A stretch of DNA of 64,000 nucleotides from Exophiala sp. HKRS030 (GCA_023897205.1 JAHWDD010000002.1:1-64000), one strand, 5' to 3'. Counted from the first letter of the stretch, positions 45,646 through 56,827 are shown. Numbers and translations: made by a program. Notes: generated from the letters alone by a model not told the origin.

Positions 45646-48102
45646 ATGGCTTCGCGGAGGCCTGCCAATCCCACTTCTACTTCCTCCTCAGACCATCGTC
45701 GCGGATCACTGCAAGAACATCCAATCCCAGATTTCCAGACCACCCTCCGACACTTTGACAGTCGAGCCTCGATCGCTCTTGTTGGTGTTCGTGGAGCTGG
45801 AAAGAGATCTCTCGGTTTCATCGCTGCCACCCACCTTGGTCGGAAGTTTATCTCCGACGGATTGTACTTTGAAGAGGTAACTGGGCTTAGCAAGGCTGCT
45901 TACCTTCATCGATATGGCAAGGCGGAATTTCAGACCCGAGCACTTGCTATCTTTCAATATATGTTAGCGAAAAACCCCCAAGACTGTGTGATTGATTGTG
46001 GCATGATTAGTGTTGCGGCTGAAGCACATGAGCTACTCCGGCATTATTCGCAAACTCATCCCGTCATCCACATTATCCGCAACTATGACCACCTCTCGCG
46101 CCACCTTCAACTCGGTGAGCAACAGGCGAGATACCTCAAAGAAACCGACTTGCGACTCAGAGAATGTTCGAACATGGAATTTTACAATCTGTACGACAGC
46201 ACATGCGTCGCCGAGACGGAGACGAGTGCCGAAGATTTCAACCAGACTTCATCTTTTGTTCTCCAGAAGATCAAGATCGATATCCAGGCATATGTAGACT
46301 TTATTCTGGCACGCGACCAATCTGTACCTTCTAGCCCTTTTTCACAATCAGCCCTGTTTCCAGAACGAAAAACCCGTTCTTATATCTCCTTCATCCGACT
46401 ATCTGCAATGAAGAAGAATCCTGCAGAGCTTGACTGGGCAGAGAGTGGCGAAGATGCCGTTGAGCTATGCATTGATACCTGGGAGCCCGGAACTACCAAT
46501 GATATCGCTATGTGGATCAGCAAATTGAGACGGCAGCTGGGTATCCGAATTGTTGTCTCGCTGGCCAAGTCCGGCACAGAATCGTCGAGTCCAAGTCACG
46601 AAGCATACTGGGAGATGATAAGATACATTCTGCGCCTTGCCGTCGACTACATCGTTATCGATTTCAACATTCCATGGGCGATTCAAAAGGCTTTGTTGTC
46701 AAGCAAGGGGCAAACCAGAACAATTGCCGAGATTCATCTTGACCCAGACAGCCCTTCGACCTGGCTAGGTCGCGAACGACAGATTTTGTGCGAAAAGGCA
46801 CAGAACCTAGGATATGACCTTGTCAGAGTGACACAATTTGCAACATCAAGGCAAGACAATCAAGATTCCCTTCAATTTGCAATAGCAACATCTCAGACAT
46901 TGAAAATCCCGATTATCGCGTACAACTTGGGTTATCTTGGCCGCACCTCGAAAGTCTTCAACAAGATCATGACACCTGTCAAGCGCCACGAGGCGGATAT
47001 CACTAACAATCATGGGGACATCCCTGAAGCCGGCGTGTGGCTCCATCAGGTTTGTGCTGCATTGTTTCAATGCTTCGAGTATGATCCATTACATTTTCAC
47101 GTACTGGGAGAGCTGGTATCTTTCAGTCGCGCTCCAGCAATGTACACTGTGGCTTTCAGGCTCTACGGAATGCGCCATGAGTTCTCATACCGCGATGTAT
47201 CCACCTTTGACGAGATCTTAACTCTCGCGAGAGATCACTTCTTTGGTGGGGCAGCATTGAGCTATCCTTACAAGGAGATCGCCTTCAAAGCATGCACCGT
47301 CACAAGTCCACACGCATCTGTCATCGGATCCGTCAATACTATCATGCCCCTGCGCCAATTGCCAGGCCACAAGGCAGATGCACTTGCCGAAAACGCTCGT
47401 CTCAGGAATCGAGGGGGACCGGTGGTCGGCTTTTACGGGGACAACAGCGACTGGGAAGGCCTTTACAACAATATTCGACGGAGGCTCTCCCCACGAAATA
47501 CCGCCGCTTGTAGTAGGGGTGCTGGCCTTGTCCTTGGTGCTGGTGGCTCATCTCGATCCGCGGTCTATGCCTTACTTCGCCTCGGTTGTCAAACCGTATA
47601 TGTATACAATAGAACCCATGCCAATGCAGTAAAGTTGGCGGCACACTTTAACACGTGGTGTCAGACAAGAGAAGGAGGTTCTGGCAAGTCTTCTGTGGTT
47701 ATCTTGGAGCCAGAAGGAACTTCTTGGCCTCAGGGTACAACTCTCCCAACCATTATCGTGTCGTGTGTTCCCATCAGTGTGTCACTCTTTGGCGACTCGG
47801 ATTTGCCTCTTCAGTTGCCTGAAGAGTGGCTTGGGAGTCCATCAGGCGGCGTTGTAGCTGATGTTTGTCTCACTAGATCATCGTGTCTATTAACTTTTGG
47901 TCACTAACGATGATAGATTTCTTACAACCCACCCGAAACTCCTCTTCTCAAGCAGATCAAAAGTTTTAGAGAATCGACAGGGTATCCCTGGGCCATTGTC
48001 AACGGCGTTGACGTTGTATATGAGCAGGCGATTCTCCAGTTTGAACAGTTCACCGGCTATCGGGCGCCACGACAAGCTATGAAGGACGCGCTCAAGGTCT
48101 GA
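45646..48102 (+). CDS. qutR: Quinate repressor (QutR/Qa-1S type, AROM-like)
   Basis: Two exons (45646-47862 and 47917-48102; intron GTTTGT...GATAG) encode 800 aa homologous to the last three domains of pentafunctional AROM. A shikimate-kinase-like region near residue 45 has ALVGVRGAGKRSLG. The P-loop Ser/Thr after GK is Arg, suggesting no kinase activity. A type-I dehydroquinase-like barrel follows (IRIVVSLAKSG; YIVIDFNIPW; IIAYNLGYLGRTSKVFN; MTPVKR). Then comes a shikimate-dehydrogenase-like domain (GGAALSYPYKE, GSVNTI, VLGAGGSSRSAVYALLRLG), ending YNPPETPLLKQI. In Aspergillus and Neurospora this architecture is the quinate repressor that blocks QutA/Qa-1F when inducer is absent. Its 3' end converges on the oxidoreductase gene, 50 bp apart. 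Confidence 0.92.
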
Positions 48103-48151
48103 AAACATCTGTCCGGTTTCCGCTTGCCAGTTTAGATGCTGATCCCCAAGG

Positions 48152-49228
48152 CTATATAACAGTTCTAACGCTCGCAGGCTCCCCGGTGGCAAGTGACTCC
48201 TTGACCGCTTCACATACGGCGACTGCCGCGAGCCCATCTTCTCCACTGCAACTTGGTTTCTCTTGATTGCGAACTACCCGAATGAAATTTTCCATTTGTC
48301 TTTGGTACACATCTTGTTCCTGGTGTTCCAGATGTGTTTCGGTCAATTCGCTGTACCATCCTTTTTCTAAGCTGACAGGATTCCAGATCAAATTGTCAGG
48401 AACGCTTAATACCCCGTATCGGCCAAAGATTCGGTATGAATCTTTCCCTGCAAAAGGGAAGACTTCATTCTCGCCGGTTCCTCTTTCGATATTGAAAGGA
48501 CTAGGGCTGTTGTCCAGGACCAGAAATGTCCCAATAACCCCATTAGCAAACCGGATAGAAATTGCCGCTCCTTCTTCGGCTTGGTATCCCCGCGTCGAGA
48601 CGGACTTTTCTGCATGAACCCTTGTTATTGGTCCTATGAGATACTGCAAAAGATCCAACTCATGGATGAGGTTGATCAAGACGACTCCAGCGGTAGGGCC
48701 CCTTCTCCAGGCACCAACGCCCGCGAAGTAGGAGTCTGTTTTCAGAGCGGCCCACAACCCCGAGACACCAACAACTGTCCCTATCGACCCAGCTTCGAGA
48801 GCGCTTTTCGCACTGAGGATAGCGGCATGCAGCCGTCGATGATGTCCGACGGCAACTCGCACCTCCCGGTCACGACAAAATCTGAGCAGCTCATGTCCGT
48901 CGTCAACGCTCGTGCTCACGGGCTTTTCAATAAGGAGATGGATACCTGCAGAGGCAAGCTTGCGGGCTATCGGAACATGCGTCTCGTTTGGTGTACAGAT
49001 GATGGCTCCATCGGGAAGCTCAGAGGACCTGGACAATAGCGACTCCACGTCTGCGAAGTAGGCACAGTTGTAACTGAATGCCAATTCTCGCCCGATCGGT
49101 GTCGGGTCAATGATGGCAAGAAGATGAGCATCTGCAGATTGAGAGATGAGGCTAGCATGCTTAGTTCCAATGATACCAGCACCCACAACAACAAGGGTCA
49201 CCGGACTCCCGACTGCGATGGAACCCAT
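48152..49228 (-). CDS. qutH: Gfo/Idh/MocA oxidoreductase (QutH type)
   Basis: An intronless 358-residue protein. The N-terminal Rossmann motif VVVGAGIIGTKHA precedes PDGAIICTPNETH and the catalytic EKPVS motif (LLIEKPVSTSVDDG). An LINLIHELDLLQYL segment with the usual family His follows, then the C-terminal substrate domain. The family performs NAD(P)-dependent oxidation of polyols and sugars. QutH of Aspergillus nidulans, encoded in its qut cluster, belongs to it, and the position between the repressor and the dehydroshikimate dehydratase fits. The precise reaction of QutH is not established, so none is assigned. Start chosen at MGSIAVGSPVTLVVVGAG, just before the Rossmann motif. Confidence 0.85.
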   Translation of the reverse strand: MGSIAVGSPVTLVVVGAGIIGTKHASLISQSADAHLLAIIDPTPIGRELAFSYNCAYFADVESLLSRSSELPDGAIICTPNETHVPIARKLASAGIHLLIEKPVSTSVDDGHELLRFCRDREVRVAVGHHRRLHAAILSAKSALEAGSIGTVVGVSGLWAALKTDSYFAGVGAWRRGPTAGVVLINLIHELDLLQYLIGPITRVHAEKSVSTRGYQAEEGAAISIRFANGVIGTFLVLDNSPSPFNIERGTGENEVFPFAGKDSYRIFGRYGVLSVPDNLIWNPVSLEKGWYSELTETHLEHQEQDVYQRQMENFIRVVRNQEKPSCSGEDGLAAVAVCEAVKESLATGEPASVRTVI

Positions 49229-49664
49229 GATACACGCCTGAGGGTTTGCCTAAGCTACGAGAAAAAGTATGACTTGTTGTGGCAAAGCACTTGGGCTTTC
49301 TTCGGTCTCGTAGGGTTACCAATATACAGGAATAACCAATACTTGTGTCAAGCAAAAAATGGAGGTCATTGAGGTCGATCACTGCAGCCAAACCCACCAT
49401 AGCCTAGGGCCCCGAGAGTCCCCGCATTCCCTCGGGAAAAGAATATGCCGGTTGGTCCTGGAGAGCATTGTCAGACCGGAGTCCCCAGCTTCATCGCGGA
49501 CCGGGGAATAAATCATGGACGGATCAGATATGGTCAACGCCTATTCTAAGAGAATTTTCACCCTAACCGAAGCTACTTCTTTGAGATGACCCCAATCTTC
49601 AGTGGGAGGTCTCATTATGCACAACGATGCAATGATGGAGACATGTATGATTTCATTGATGGAC
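49229..49664. other. Intergenic region with CCGG-rich motifs
   Basis: About 435 bp between two minus-strand genes; contains the promoter of the QutH-type gene. Several CCGG/CCCCGG and TCGGGGCC-like motifs (49400-49510) could be Zn2Cys6 sites. No gene is seen. Confidence 0.45.
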
Positions 49665-50687
49665 CTAGAGCTGATATTTATTTTTGATAATGTTCCAAGA
49701 CTCTATGCCTCGTTCCGCGTGTCGACGAGGAACTCCAGGATCACTAGATGCCATTGACCGAGAAAAGAGTTCCATGCTGACCCAGCCTCGATAACCCAGA
49801 CCTAGTGGCCGGGGCAACAGCACAGCCGCAAGAGCCTCCTCGTCGGGCATGTAGCTTCCGTTTTCGAATGGAAACAATCTCATATTTCTGGACCATGTCA
49901 GCCGCGCAGGCTGGTCATCACTCCACCATTGGTGACCAGGTCTCATAGGGAGTCCCGCCCTTTCAGCATTGGCTGCTTGTACATAGTACACTTTGTCAAT
50001 ATCAAGGGTTTGGACCATCTCCCGCAATGAGTCGTGCAGACGGGTATCTGCTTCTGGACCGATCTTTCCATCATCTGCGGCAGGGTTTGCCCAATCCCTC
50101 CCTAGGATATGGAAAAGATCCAAACACATGCCAAAGTTCGGACGGTCGACAGCTTGAATAATTTCCCACACTTGTTGCCATTTATTGACAAAGCGGCCCC
50201 AGCACAGGCCTTCGTATGCGAAGCGAATCGGGGGCTTCTGTTTCATGCCAGCATCGGCAAGACGGCGCAAGTCGCTGACGATACGTGATCGATCATCTGT
50301 GATACCATTTCCCAGAAAGTTGCTCGGCACCTGTATGGTATTCGTTTGAAGAACTTCTGCGAGTTTGAACCACAGTTCCAGGGCCTTCAATTTCTGGCGG
50401 TGGTCTTCTTCCGAAACAAGACCCTCAAAATGCATGAATGGTTGGAGAGCAATGATGATCAATTGGAATTGGTCTGCCAGAGACTTAAACATGGAGGCAG
50501 AAGTGATGATGTTTGCATCGGTCACCCCTCCTGGAAGGGTGCTTGCGAGGTGCTCCAGATCCTCGTAGAACACTTCTATTCCTTTGAAGCCCGCATCGTG
50601 TGCTGAGGCCAGCTTGGTTTCGAGTGAGTGCCCTGCCCAGGCGCGCCCAAGGGACATGGACGCAATGCTTGGGGCGCAGGTCATCAT
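49665..50687 (-). CDS. qutC: 3-Dehydroshikimate dehydratase (QutC/Qa-4 type)
   Basis: An intronless 340-residue TIM-barrel protein of the sugar-phosphate isomerase/AP-endonuclease-2 fold. Candidate metal ligands occur in family order: Glu159 (FAYEG), Asp190 with His193 (CLDLFH), Gln237 (YYVQAANAER) and Glu306 (SMELFS). The N-terminal PSIASMSLGRAWAG and the HQWWSDDQPARLTWSRNMRL segment are typical of fungal dehydroshikimate dehydratases. The enzyme converts 3-dehydroshikimate to protocatechuate, the last dedicated step of quinate catabolism. It is the distal gene of the qut block. The 3-dehydroquinase needed to supply its substrate is not in the window. Start chosen at the first ATG; a second Met follows immediately. 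Confidence 0.92.
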   Translation of the reverse strand: MMTCAPSIASMSLGRAWAGHSLETKLASAHDAGFKGIEVFYEDLEHLASTLPGGVTDANIITSASMFKSLADQFQLIIIALQPFMHFEGLVSEEDHRQKLKALELWFKLAEVLQTNTIQVPSNFLGNGITDDRSRIVSDLRRLADAGMKQKPPIRFAYEGLCWGRFVNKWQQVWEIIQAVDRPNFGMCLDLFHILGRDWANPAADDGKIGPEADTRLHDSLREMVQTLDIDKVYYVQAANAERAGLPMRPGHQWWSDDQPARLTWSRNMRLFPFENGSYMPDEEALAAVLLPRPLGLGYRGWVSMELFSRSMASSDPGVPRRHAERGIESWNIIKNKYQL

Positions 50688-51602
50688 GACGTGAGACTAT
50701 CGTAGATTGTAGCCGACCAAGAGACCACCTTCCTGCCACGACTGACTCGAGATATCATTAGTGAATTAGCGACTACGGGCGCCAAGGCTGTTGCGGCGGA
50801 AAATGTCAGTTCCGATAGATCTGCAATGGTCCACCTGGGCATGTTCGGCTCATCCGCTAGCCGGACAGGACAAGTTAGATGACATGATATTTGCCTCGAG
50901 GACAAAGAGCACCACCAATTACCTCGCAACCACACTTCAAGACTTGCTTTCGGCAATTCATAAGGCTATCGATACCATTTCCTCTTGTCCCAGTGCACGG
51001 TCCGAGGAACCGGCATTAGAGATAAAACGTGGTTGCCAGAAGAAGTTTCCCATAAAGGACTAATTCGAAATCTCGGATTCTGGGGAAGTGGCTGCAGGAT
51101 ACTTATTAGCTGGGGAAGCAGCTCCAAAGTATCTTCCTGAAGACTTCTGTTCAGCGTACAGTCATGCAGACGAACGAGAACAACGATGCAACAAGCGTCT
51201 CCTCTGAAATACGACCTGACACCAAACATCTCCGTGAGATCTTCGACTGGAGAATCTATCTCGCTACATTGTCTGCCAGAGCTATGAGAGGTAAGTTACC
51301 TGAAGCCTGCTCTCAGGCCTACAAAGTTGATTTATTTCCTCAAAAGTATACCGGAAAGAGTTGTCTGAGGCACGCGAAGGCCAACACTATCACGGGAGAC
51401 AACACGAGTCTCGCCCATCTCTTCCTCAGTTTTGACTGGAAATTGTTTTCTCATGCTCGCCTCATTACGTATACTACCACCTAGTATCTTACCCTTTAGG
51501 CCACAGACACCATTTATTATTCCAGAAATTCCAAGTCATAGGCTAACATACCCTCAAAAAGGTGTGCAAACCTATCGTGTAAGCTGACATAGTGCATTAG
51601 AT
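50688..51602. other. Intergenic region, no supported gene
   Basis: About 0.9 kb. Frames up to about 105 codons (51164-51484) on both strands, with no recognised motif. A search here for a type II dehydroquinase signature (such as NGPNLNLLG) was negative by eye. Confidence 0.5.
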
Positions 51603-51878
51603 TCACATCCTGCGTGTTGACTCTAGCGTACTTTGTATGCTAATCTCGACATACCTTGTATGTGCCGGATGGTCGGTATATATCTGCAAATCTCCAGGTT
51701 TATCAAATAGTGCTATTACAGCCATGTTGAATCCCTGAGAGCGGGAGGCCGTCGTTGGATGTGGTTGGCCGGCCTTGAGGCTTCGTAGCCCAGGAACATG
51801 GAGAACTAGGGATTGGACTGAGCTGGCAAAATCTGCGAGTTGCGCCTCGGTCACGTCTGTTTTGGACCTGGTGAGCAC
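51603..51878 (-). CDS. Dabb-domain (stress-response A/B barrel) protein, terminal exon
   Basis: The readable exon encodes SKTDVTEAQLADFASSVQSL, LHVPGLRSLKAGQPH, SQGFNMAVIALFDKPGDLQIY and TDHPAHTRYVE. This is the Dabb pattern: ferredoxin-like barrel, VPG turn, GF, dLxxYxxHPxH. The first strand (usually HIVLFKFK) must lie in an upstream exon. A candidate ATG with MPLYHV at about 51955 precedes a sequence with CTAAC and CACCAG splice signals, but I could not find a fully consistent donor. Dabb proteins form small dimeric barrels; some act in aromatic or polyketide metabolism (olivetolic acid cyclase-like). The gene start is unresolved. Confidence 0.6.
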   Translation of the reverse strand: MLTRSKTDVTEAQLADFASSVQSLVLHVPGLRSLKAGQPHPTTASRSQGFNMAVIALFDKPGDLQIYTDHPAHTRYVEISIQSTLESTRRM

Positions 51879-52620
51879 TTTTTATGATGTTAGCCTTTCT
51901 CTACCAACAGAAAGAACCACATGGGGTGATTGACCGACGTGATAAAGCGGCATTTCTGTATGTTGTCGGGTACAAGTTTCGCAGATAGGCGATGAAATGA
52001 TATAGGCACGTTTTCACTGCTTCACTGCAACGCTCACTGGAGCGAGTCGTCTGCCAAGTGATATAAAACCATGGGAGGCTGACGAGGGACTTTATTGCTT
52101 CTCATGCGGATGGTGATTGGGAATGAGGCTCCGGCTGCAGACCAACATATTGAAGATCGTAGATAAAGCAGGCGAGCCACAACCGCAAGGCCGTGGCATA
52201 CCGAGCCCCCAGGGAGCTCCTGTGGAACAAATCCGCACGATCTAGCCCTGTAGGTGCTTACTGGAGGACTGGAGAGCGCATTGAGCTTATCAATCAATGT
52301 AATACAAGCTGAACGGCCCGTACATCGGCAAAATCCGAATTTGGTCTGCCCCGTGCCCACCCATGATCGAATGGGGCTAGACAATAGGCAGTTGCGGCTC
52401 TGCATAGACCATTAGTATTCAGTAAGATTACTCCTTACGAACAATACACGTGAGGCATTGATCCGCGAAGCATATGTGCATTCATCCTTACATCATATAG
52501 AACTTCTCTCAAAAATTGTGTCTCACAGGGTTGTCTGTACTAGAAGCACACGGCTTTGGCACGTTCTTAAAGGGTCTGCCTGCTGAGAGTGCTTTTTCAG
52601 TTACGTGCGATCGGAAAGCA
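51879..52620. promoter_or_regulatory. Divergent intergenic region, Dabb / SnoaL-like
   Basis: About 740 bp between two oppositely transcribed small genes, probably carrying both promoters and the 5' exon of the Dabb gene. A minus-strand frame (52034-52405) has no recognisable domain. Confidence 0.4.
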
Positions 52621-53304
52621 ATGGGTTACAACACAGAACTGACTGAATGGCCTTCCACAAGTGTACCACAGCCGGCGAAGTTGCTAGTGGATAAATTATT
52701 CGCCGTGTTAGACAGCAAAGCACCTGAAGCAGGCGATACGTTAGCGGACGAGGTCTTTACGAAGGACGGATGTCTGGACTCGCATCATCGATTTGAGGGC
52801 GCAGATGGTATGCAGCCAGATCTCTGCTCCAACTTGATGTGTCCGACCCAAAGACTAACACTGGACATAGCGATCCGGAGATCCCGAATTAATGCGTGGA
52901 TGACATTGACTTCGAGACGCCATGAAGTGTTGAAAGTCTACACCGACAGCTATGAAGGGGACGACTTGTTACTCATCGGGCAATTGACGGCAGGCTTTGC
53001 GAGTGGCGAGTTAAAAAGGGGAGAGTTCATCGCCCGCATTCGTCTGTCTCAATCTCTCTCAGCCATGCCAAGAATCAAGTCTTACAAAGTCTGGATGGTA
53101 GGTTGCATGATGCATGTTAACGCTGGTTTCTTGAGCTGACAGATTTTGTGCAATTAGGACGCTTCAGCAATGAAGACGGTGGACGAAACGAATTATGCAT
53201 CATTCAGTGGTACTGCACCGGAATCCGGGGTTATGTTAAGGATGCTGCCGACTTTGACAGAGATGAACAAAGACCTGAATCTGGAAAATACCACCGCTCC
53301 ATGA
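52621..53304 (+). CDS. SnoaL/NTF2-like fungal protein
   Basis: Two exons (52621-53097 and 53158-53304; intron GTAGGT...ATTAG, 60 nt) give 207 aa starting MGYNTELTEWP. The features are those of the fungal SnoaL-like/NTF2-like family: LFAVLDSKAPEAGDTLADEVFT, a conserved RRHEVLKVYT segment, LLLIGQL, and EFIARI leading to KSYKVWMDASAM. Such proteins form a cone-shaped alpha+beta barrel; members include cyclases and isomerases, but most fungal ones are uncharacterised. It sits divergent from the Dabb gene. A start 35 codons upstream (52516) is open, but the extra residues do not resemble the family. Confidence 0.75.
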
Positions 53305-53782
53305 CTCCAAGATTACGGCCAGCATGAAAATGCACAAAGGCCCACAAAGGCTGTCGAGCGCATCAAAGACAGTGCTATCCACGGAACTGGAAAGTCTGAT
53401 CAAAAGGATGATGGACTTTGTAGGCCGCTGTGGAGACAAAGTCTTTAGTATGATCATTGGTTTCATTGAGCCTAGTAGTGTAGCTCGTATGTCAACATCA
53501 TTTTTGGTGTCATCATGGTCTCGAAGCTCACAGTTCTCTGCTGAACAAAATAGACGTGAACAAATCTGAAACAACTTTCGTAGATCGAGAAACTATTCTT
53601 ATGAGAGCTACCTAAGATCAATTTCCTTTACAAATGAGACTGGATTATCATAGGCATTATTCCTTGAATCCAGGTCACATTCGGGGATGTGGCTTTGCTG
53701 TCGGTGTTCGAAGAAGGAGACCGTATCGAATCTAACAACTCTGGTGTAGTCTCAAATCAGAAGCAGATCCTCTGCGCATGGG
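53305..53782. other. Intergenic region, no supported gene
   Basis: About 480 bp between convergent genes. An 81-codon plus frame at 53324-53569 is unrecognised. The regulator on the minus strand could have a further small 3' exon here, because its last frame passes a GTAAGT donor near 53790. Confidence 0.4.
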
Positions 53783-56037
53783 TCAACGTGAGCACTTACG
53801 GTGGACCACATTTCCAACTGGCCAGAAGCGCGCAAAGCGTTGTAGAACAAAACTCAAAATTTCGCCTTCGAGGAAGCGCAGAGCCGTTTTATTGGCGTTG
53901 GCTTCGCGATGAGGCCATCTCGCAGCGTGAACAGCTGCAGGGCCGAGAAGTGCATAAGTTACCAGAGGCGAGGCGAGGGCGACGTAATCGGGAGACCAGA
54001 GATGCAGCGCGCGGAGCTGATTGTTGACATTGGGATCACACGCCGCAAAGAGCCGTCGTTGGCACTCTTCCACGTTAAGGCGAAAAGATGAATTGCGCAA
54101 TTCTTCGACCTCTCCACTGAAAGCTACCAAGCTCTGTGCTCTACACATCCAATGTTAGTCTTTATCTATCAGATGCAGTAGGTGGTTCGCTTACGTCTGC
54201 AGGAGAATCGAGGTGCAGATGATCCAATTTTTCGCCACGAAGTTATCGTCATTAAATGCCATGTTTGGTGCAGTCAGGCAGAAGCTGGATGGTAAGGCCA
54301 GGGCAAAACACTGAAGAGCTGACTGAATGACTTTTAACTCATCCACGGCGCGAGCCCGGCGATCCCATAGTCGTTGGGCACTTCGTAGAAGCTCGTTGAT
54401 GACAAGATACCATGCATAAGGGGCTTGGTTCTCACAGTTTTGAAGACTCCTCCAAACTTCGGATGGTCCCCGTGGGGACATGGACGCCGACTTGGTAAAT
54501 TTTCCGGAGAACCACGCTTGGTCGGAAATAGGGAGCAGGACCTCCATATTCGAGGTGTCGAGGTTGAACGGTCGGCAGGCAATGACAGACGAAACATTGT
54601 CAATCTGATACACCGCCCACCAGGCTCGACGGCGTTCTTCGTCTGCAATCCAATCTTGTCTCTGGGTTGGATCGACATCATCGATACGATGAAGCGACAA
54701 GCCGTAGGCCATACGACAGCATATTCCTGCAGATTGCCATGCACGAAATGATGGACCAGAGGTGAGTTCATAAAACGTGAGGAGAATGCGGCATTGGAGC
54801 AAGCGCAAGGAAGGTTCCTCATCGTCAGTGATGTGCTCGCGCCAGAGGGCTTGAGCCCTACTTGCAAAGGGCGCACCCCGATCTCTGGGGTTGACATCGC
54901 AGCACGGAACCCATTCGGAAAATCGGGCGGATAATGCAAACATGGAATTCAATAGGATGGCACTGGTGATGCTCAAGTCTTCATAGCCACTATCGGTTCC
55001 ATCAAAATGAGTAGAAAACTCGTCACATAAGCGCGGTTTATGGAATAATGGAAGGAAGCCCTGAACGGACTGGAAGAAGAGCTGGAACCTGACCGGATCA
55101 GCACGTTGACTAGATGTCCCTCTATACACCCCCTATCTCACACTCACAGATGATTTGCCAAAAAAGGCGGATATTCCAGATTGGGTTCGGTTGCTATGAT
55201 GGCACTGCCCGTGCTTGACGGCAATTGTTCTGAGGCTGTGTGAGCAGCTGTGGAACAAAATGGGTTCGAAGCTTTCGCTCCGAGATCAGGGACTTGGAAA
55301 GGCGTCTGAATGTCGAGACCAAAATGACCCAACTCGGAGAGGCCGCTCAAGTCTTCGAGATTAGTCTGTTCACCATCTAACGGATCGTTCAAGATAAAGG
55401 CGTCCATAAAGCCGACCGTCTCAGACGTGTCTGGGAATGGAAGTTCGGAGCTGTCGATGAATTGTTGCTGAGAGCCGACGCTGTCTCCCACGTAAGAGAG
55501 CCTACCTGAATACATCTTGGACCTCTCATACCAGGTTTCTGGAAGCCTCCCTGAAGAGTCGAGGCCAGGAGTCTTTACCAGAGGACGCTCTTGGTGGGAG
55601 GGTGTCCCACGGCCCAGAGTCACATCTTGACTGTCATTTTAGCTGTGCATCACCTTGCGAAGCCACCTAGCAGGCATACCTTTCTCGGCACAAGAAGCCT
55701 TCGTCCTTTTCCGCCCGCGATGAACTTTGCGCATTGTTGGATATGTACAGTCTAGGTCCATGCGAGAACACAAGGAGCACGACGGGTGCTTCATGTCACC
55801 TGCATAGTTCGTCGTGTGTGTCAATGCCTATCAAGTAAAAAGGTTGGGATGGCTCGTTTCGTCGCACATTTTGTCTTCTTTCTGTAGGAGAGGATGGTCA
55901 GCATGTCGGCCAGCGTAGCGAGGTAGATCGTGGGTGTTGTACCTCCGGCACTCTAAGCAAGCCCATTGGGGAGGCTGCTTTCGTGGTGCATCGCGCCCAC
56001 CCCAATATTCTAGAATATGGGTCAAGCTATTGTCCAT
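53783..56037 (-). CDS. Zn2Cys6 transcription factor with 14-nt micro-exon
   Basis: Six exons join in frame: 56037-55943, 55881-55868, 55799-55680, 55625-55148, 55088-54195 and 54140-53783 (652 aa). The zinc cluster spans three exons. ACLECRR ends exon 1, the 14-nt exon 2 supplies KKTK, and exon 3 gives CDMKHPSCSLCSRMDLDCTYP. This restores the exact C-x2-C-x6-C-x6-C-x2-C-x6-C spacing. The fungal_trans domain follows (FQLFFQSVQGFLPLFHKPRL; WQSAGICCRMAYGLSLHRID; DEERRRAWWAVYQIDNVSSV). Introns are 54-68 nt. Lying just downstream of the P450 at 56828-58676 on the same strand, it is a candidate local regulator of the P450/dioxygenase/FAH/reductase group. The 3' end could extend past a GTAAGT donor near 53790. 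Confidence 0.85.
55868..55881 (-). other. 14-nt micro-exon in zinc-cluster coding region
   Basis: The 14 bases between a ...CTACAG acceptor and a GTGCGA donor complete one Arg codon, encode Lys-Lys-Thr-Lys and begin a Cys codon. Skipping it (14 nt, not a multiple of 3) would shift the frame in the middle of the DNA-binding domain. Confidence 0.75.
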
Positions 56038-56827
56038 TCAGCTGGCCGAAACACAATGATGAGAAGTCCAGGAGTTACGAAGGTCCCTGGGAAATACTGA
56101 TGTCACGTAATGAGAGTAAGCAAAGAGAGAAAGCAGTCCAGGGAAGCGGGAGTTATGAAGTGGCGAAGAGCTACGGAGTGCTATGAGCCCGTTGACCCAA
56201 AGTGGCTCTTGCGGGGGCCCCAGGGTCTTGCATTACTAATTGTCAGTTCAATTCAACCACGCATCCTGCCACCTCGGCACAGACTACGAGATGTGCGGGG
56301 CAGCGGATATTTGAGTTCATGTACAGCGCAGGACCATCGAACGAACTTGATCATGATACCACCGAGACCTTTTTGGCATCTGAGAGCGGCTCGCAAAACC
56401 GTAAAGCAGGCGTACAGTCGTGCCAAGTCAGGACAACTGTGGAACTACGTGCAGTAGAACAAACGTCTTCATTACTCTATCCCCTCAAAGTACATGCATT
56501 CTTAACTCTGTACAAACTTAAGAGCCCAGCCACTCTAAGAGTATGTAGTCTTGAGATACCCAATCCTCTCGGGCACGGAACATAGATTCTGTTCTGCTGT
56601 TTTTCGGCCCCCTGTGTCTTGACATATATGACTCGTGTGTATTCCCTAGCTATTCTAGCTGTGGTTCGTCAATGGCCGCAATTGTGAACCATGGCGATCC
56701 TTCTGGCTATAAAGTCCCTGGCTATAGTGATTTTCGAACACCTTGCAATTCTACACCGACCCTATTCGACAACAACATTCAGCTCTTTGTAGATCATCCT
56801 TCAACAAAAATATCACGCGAAGCTTCA
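56038..56827. other. Intergenic region, no supported gene
   Basis: About 790 bp upstream of the micro-exon regulator and downstream of the P450. No recognised gene. A frame at 56672-57046 overlaps the P450 antisense and is not called. Confidence 0.5.

Noticed and set aside
10593..49508. Shared 13-nt motif TTCCCCGGTCCGC (plus strand about 10593, minus strand about 49508) as a common regulatory site
   Set aside because: Exact 13-mers are expected by chance in a window of this size, and the upstream copy is not next to a supported gene.
52034..52405. 123-codon minus-strand gene upstream of the SnoaL-like gene
   Set aside because: No recognisable domain, and it lies in what should be a divergent promoter region.
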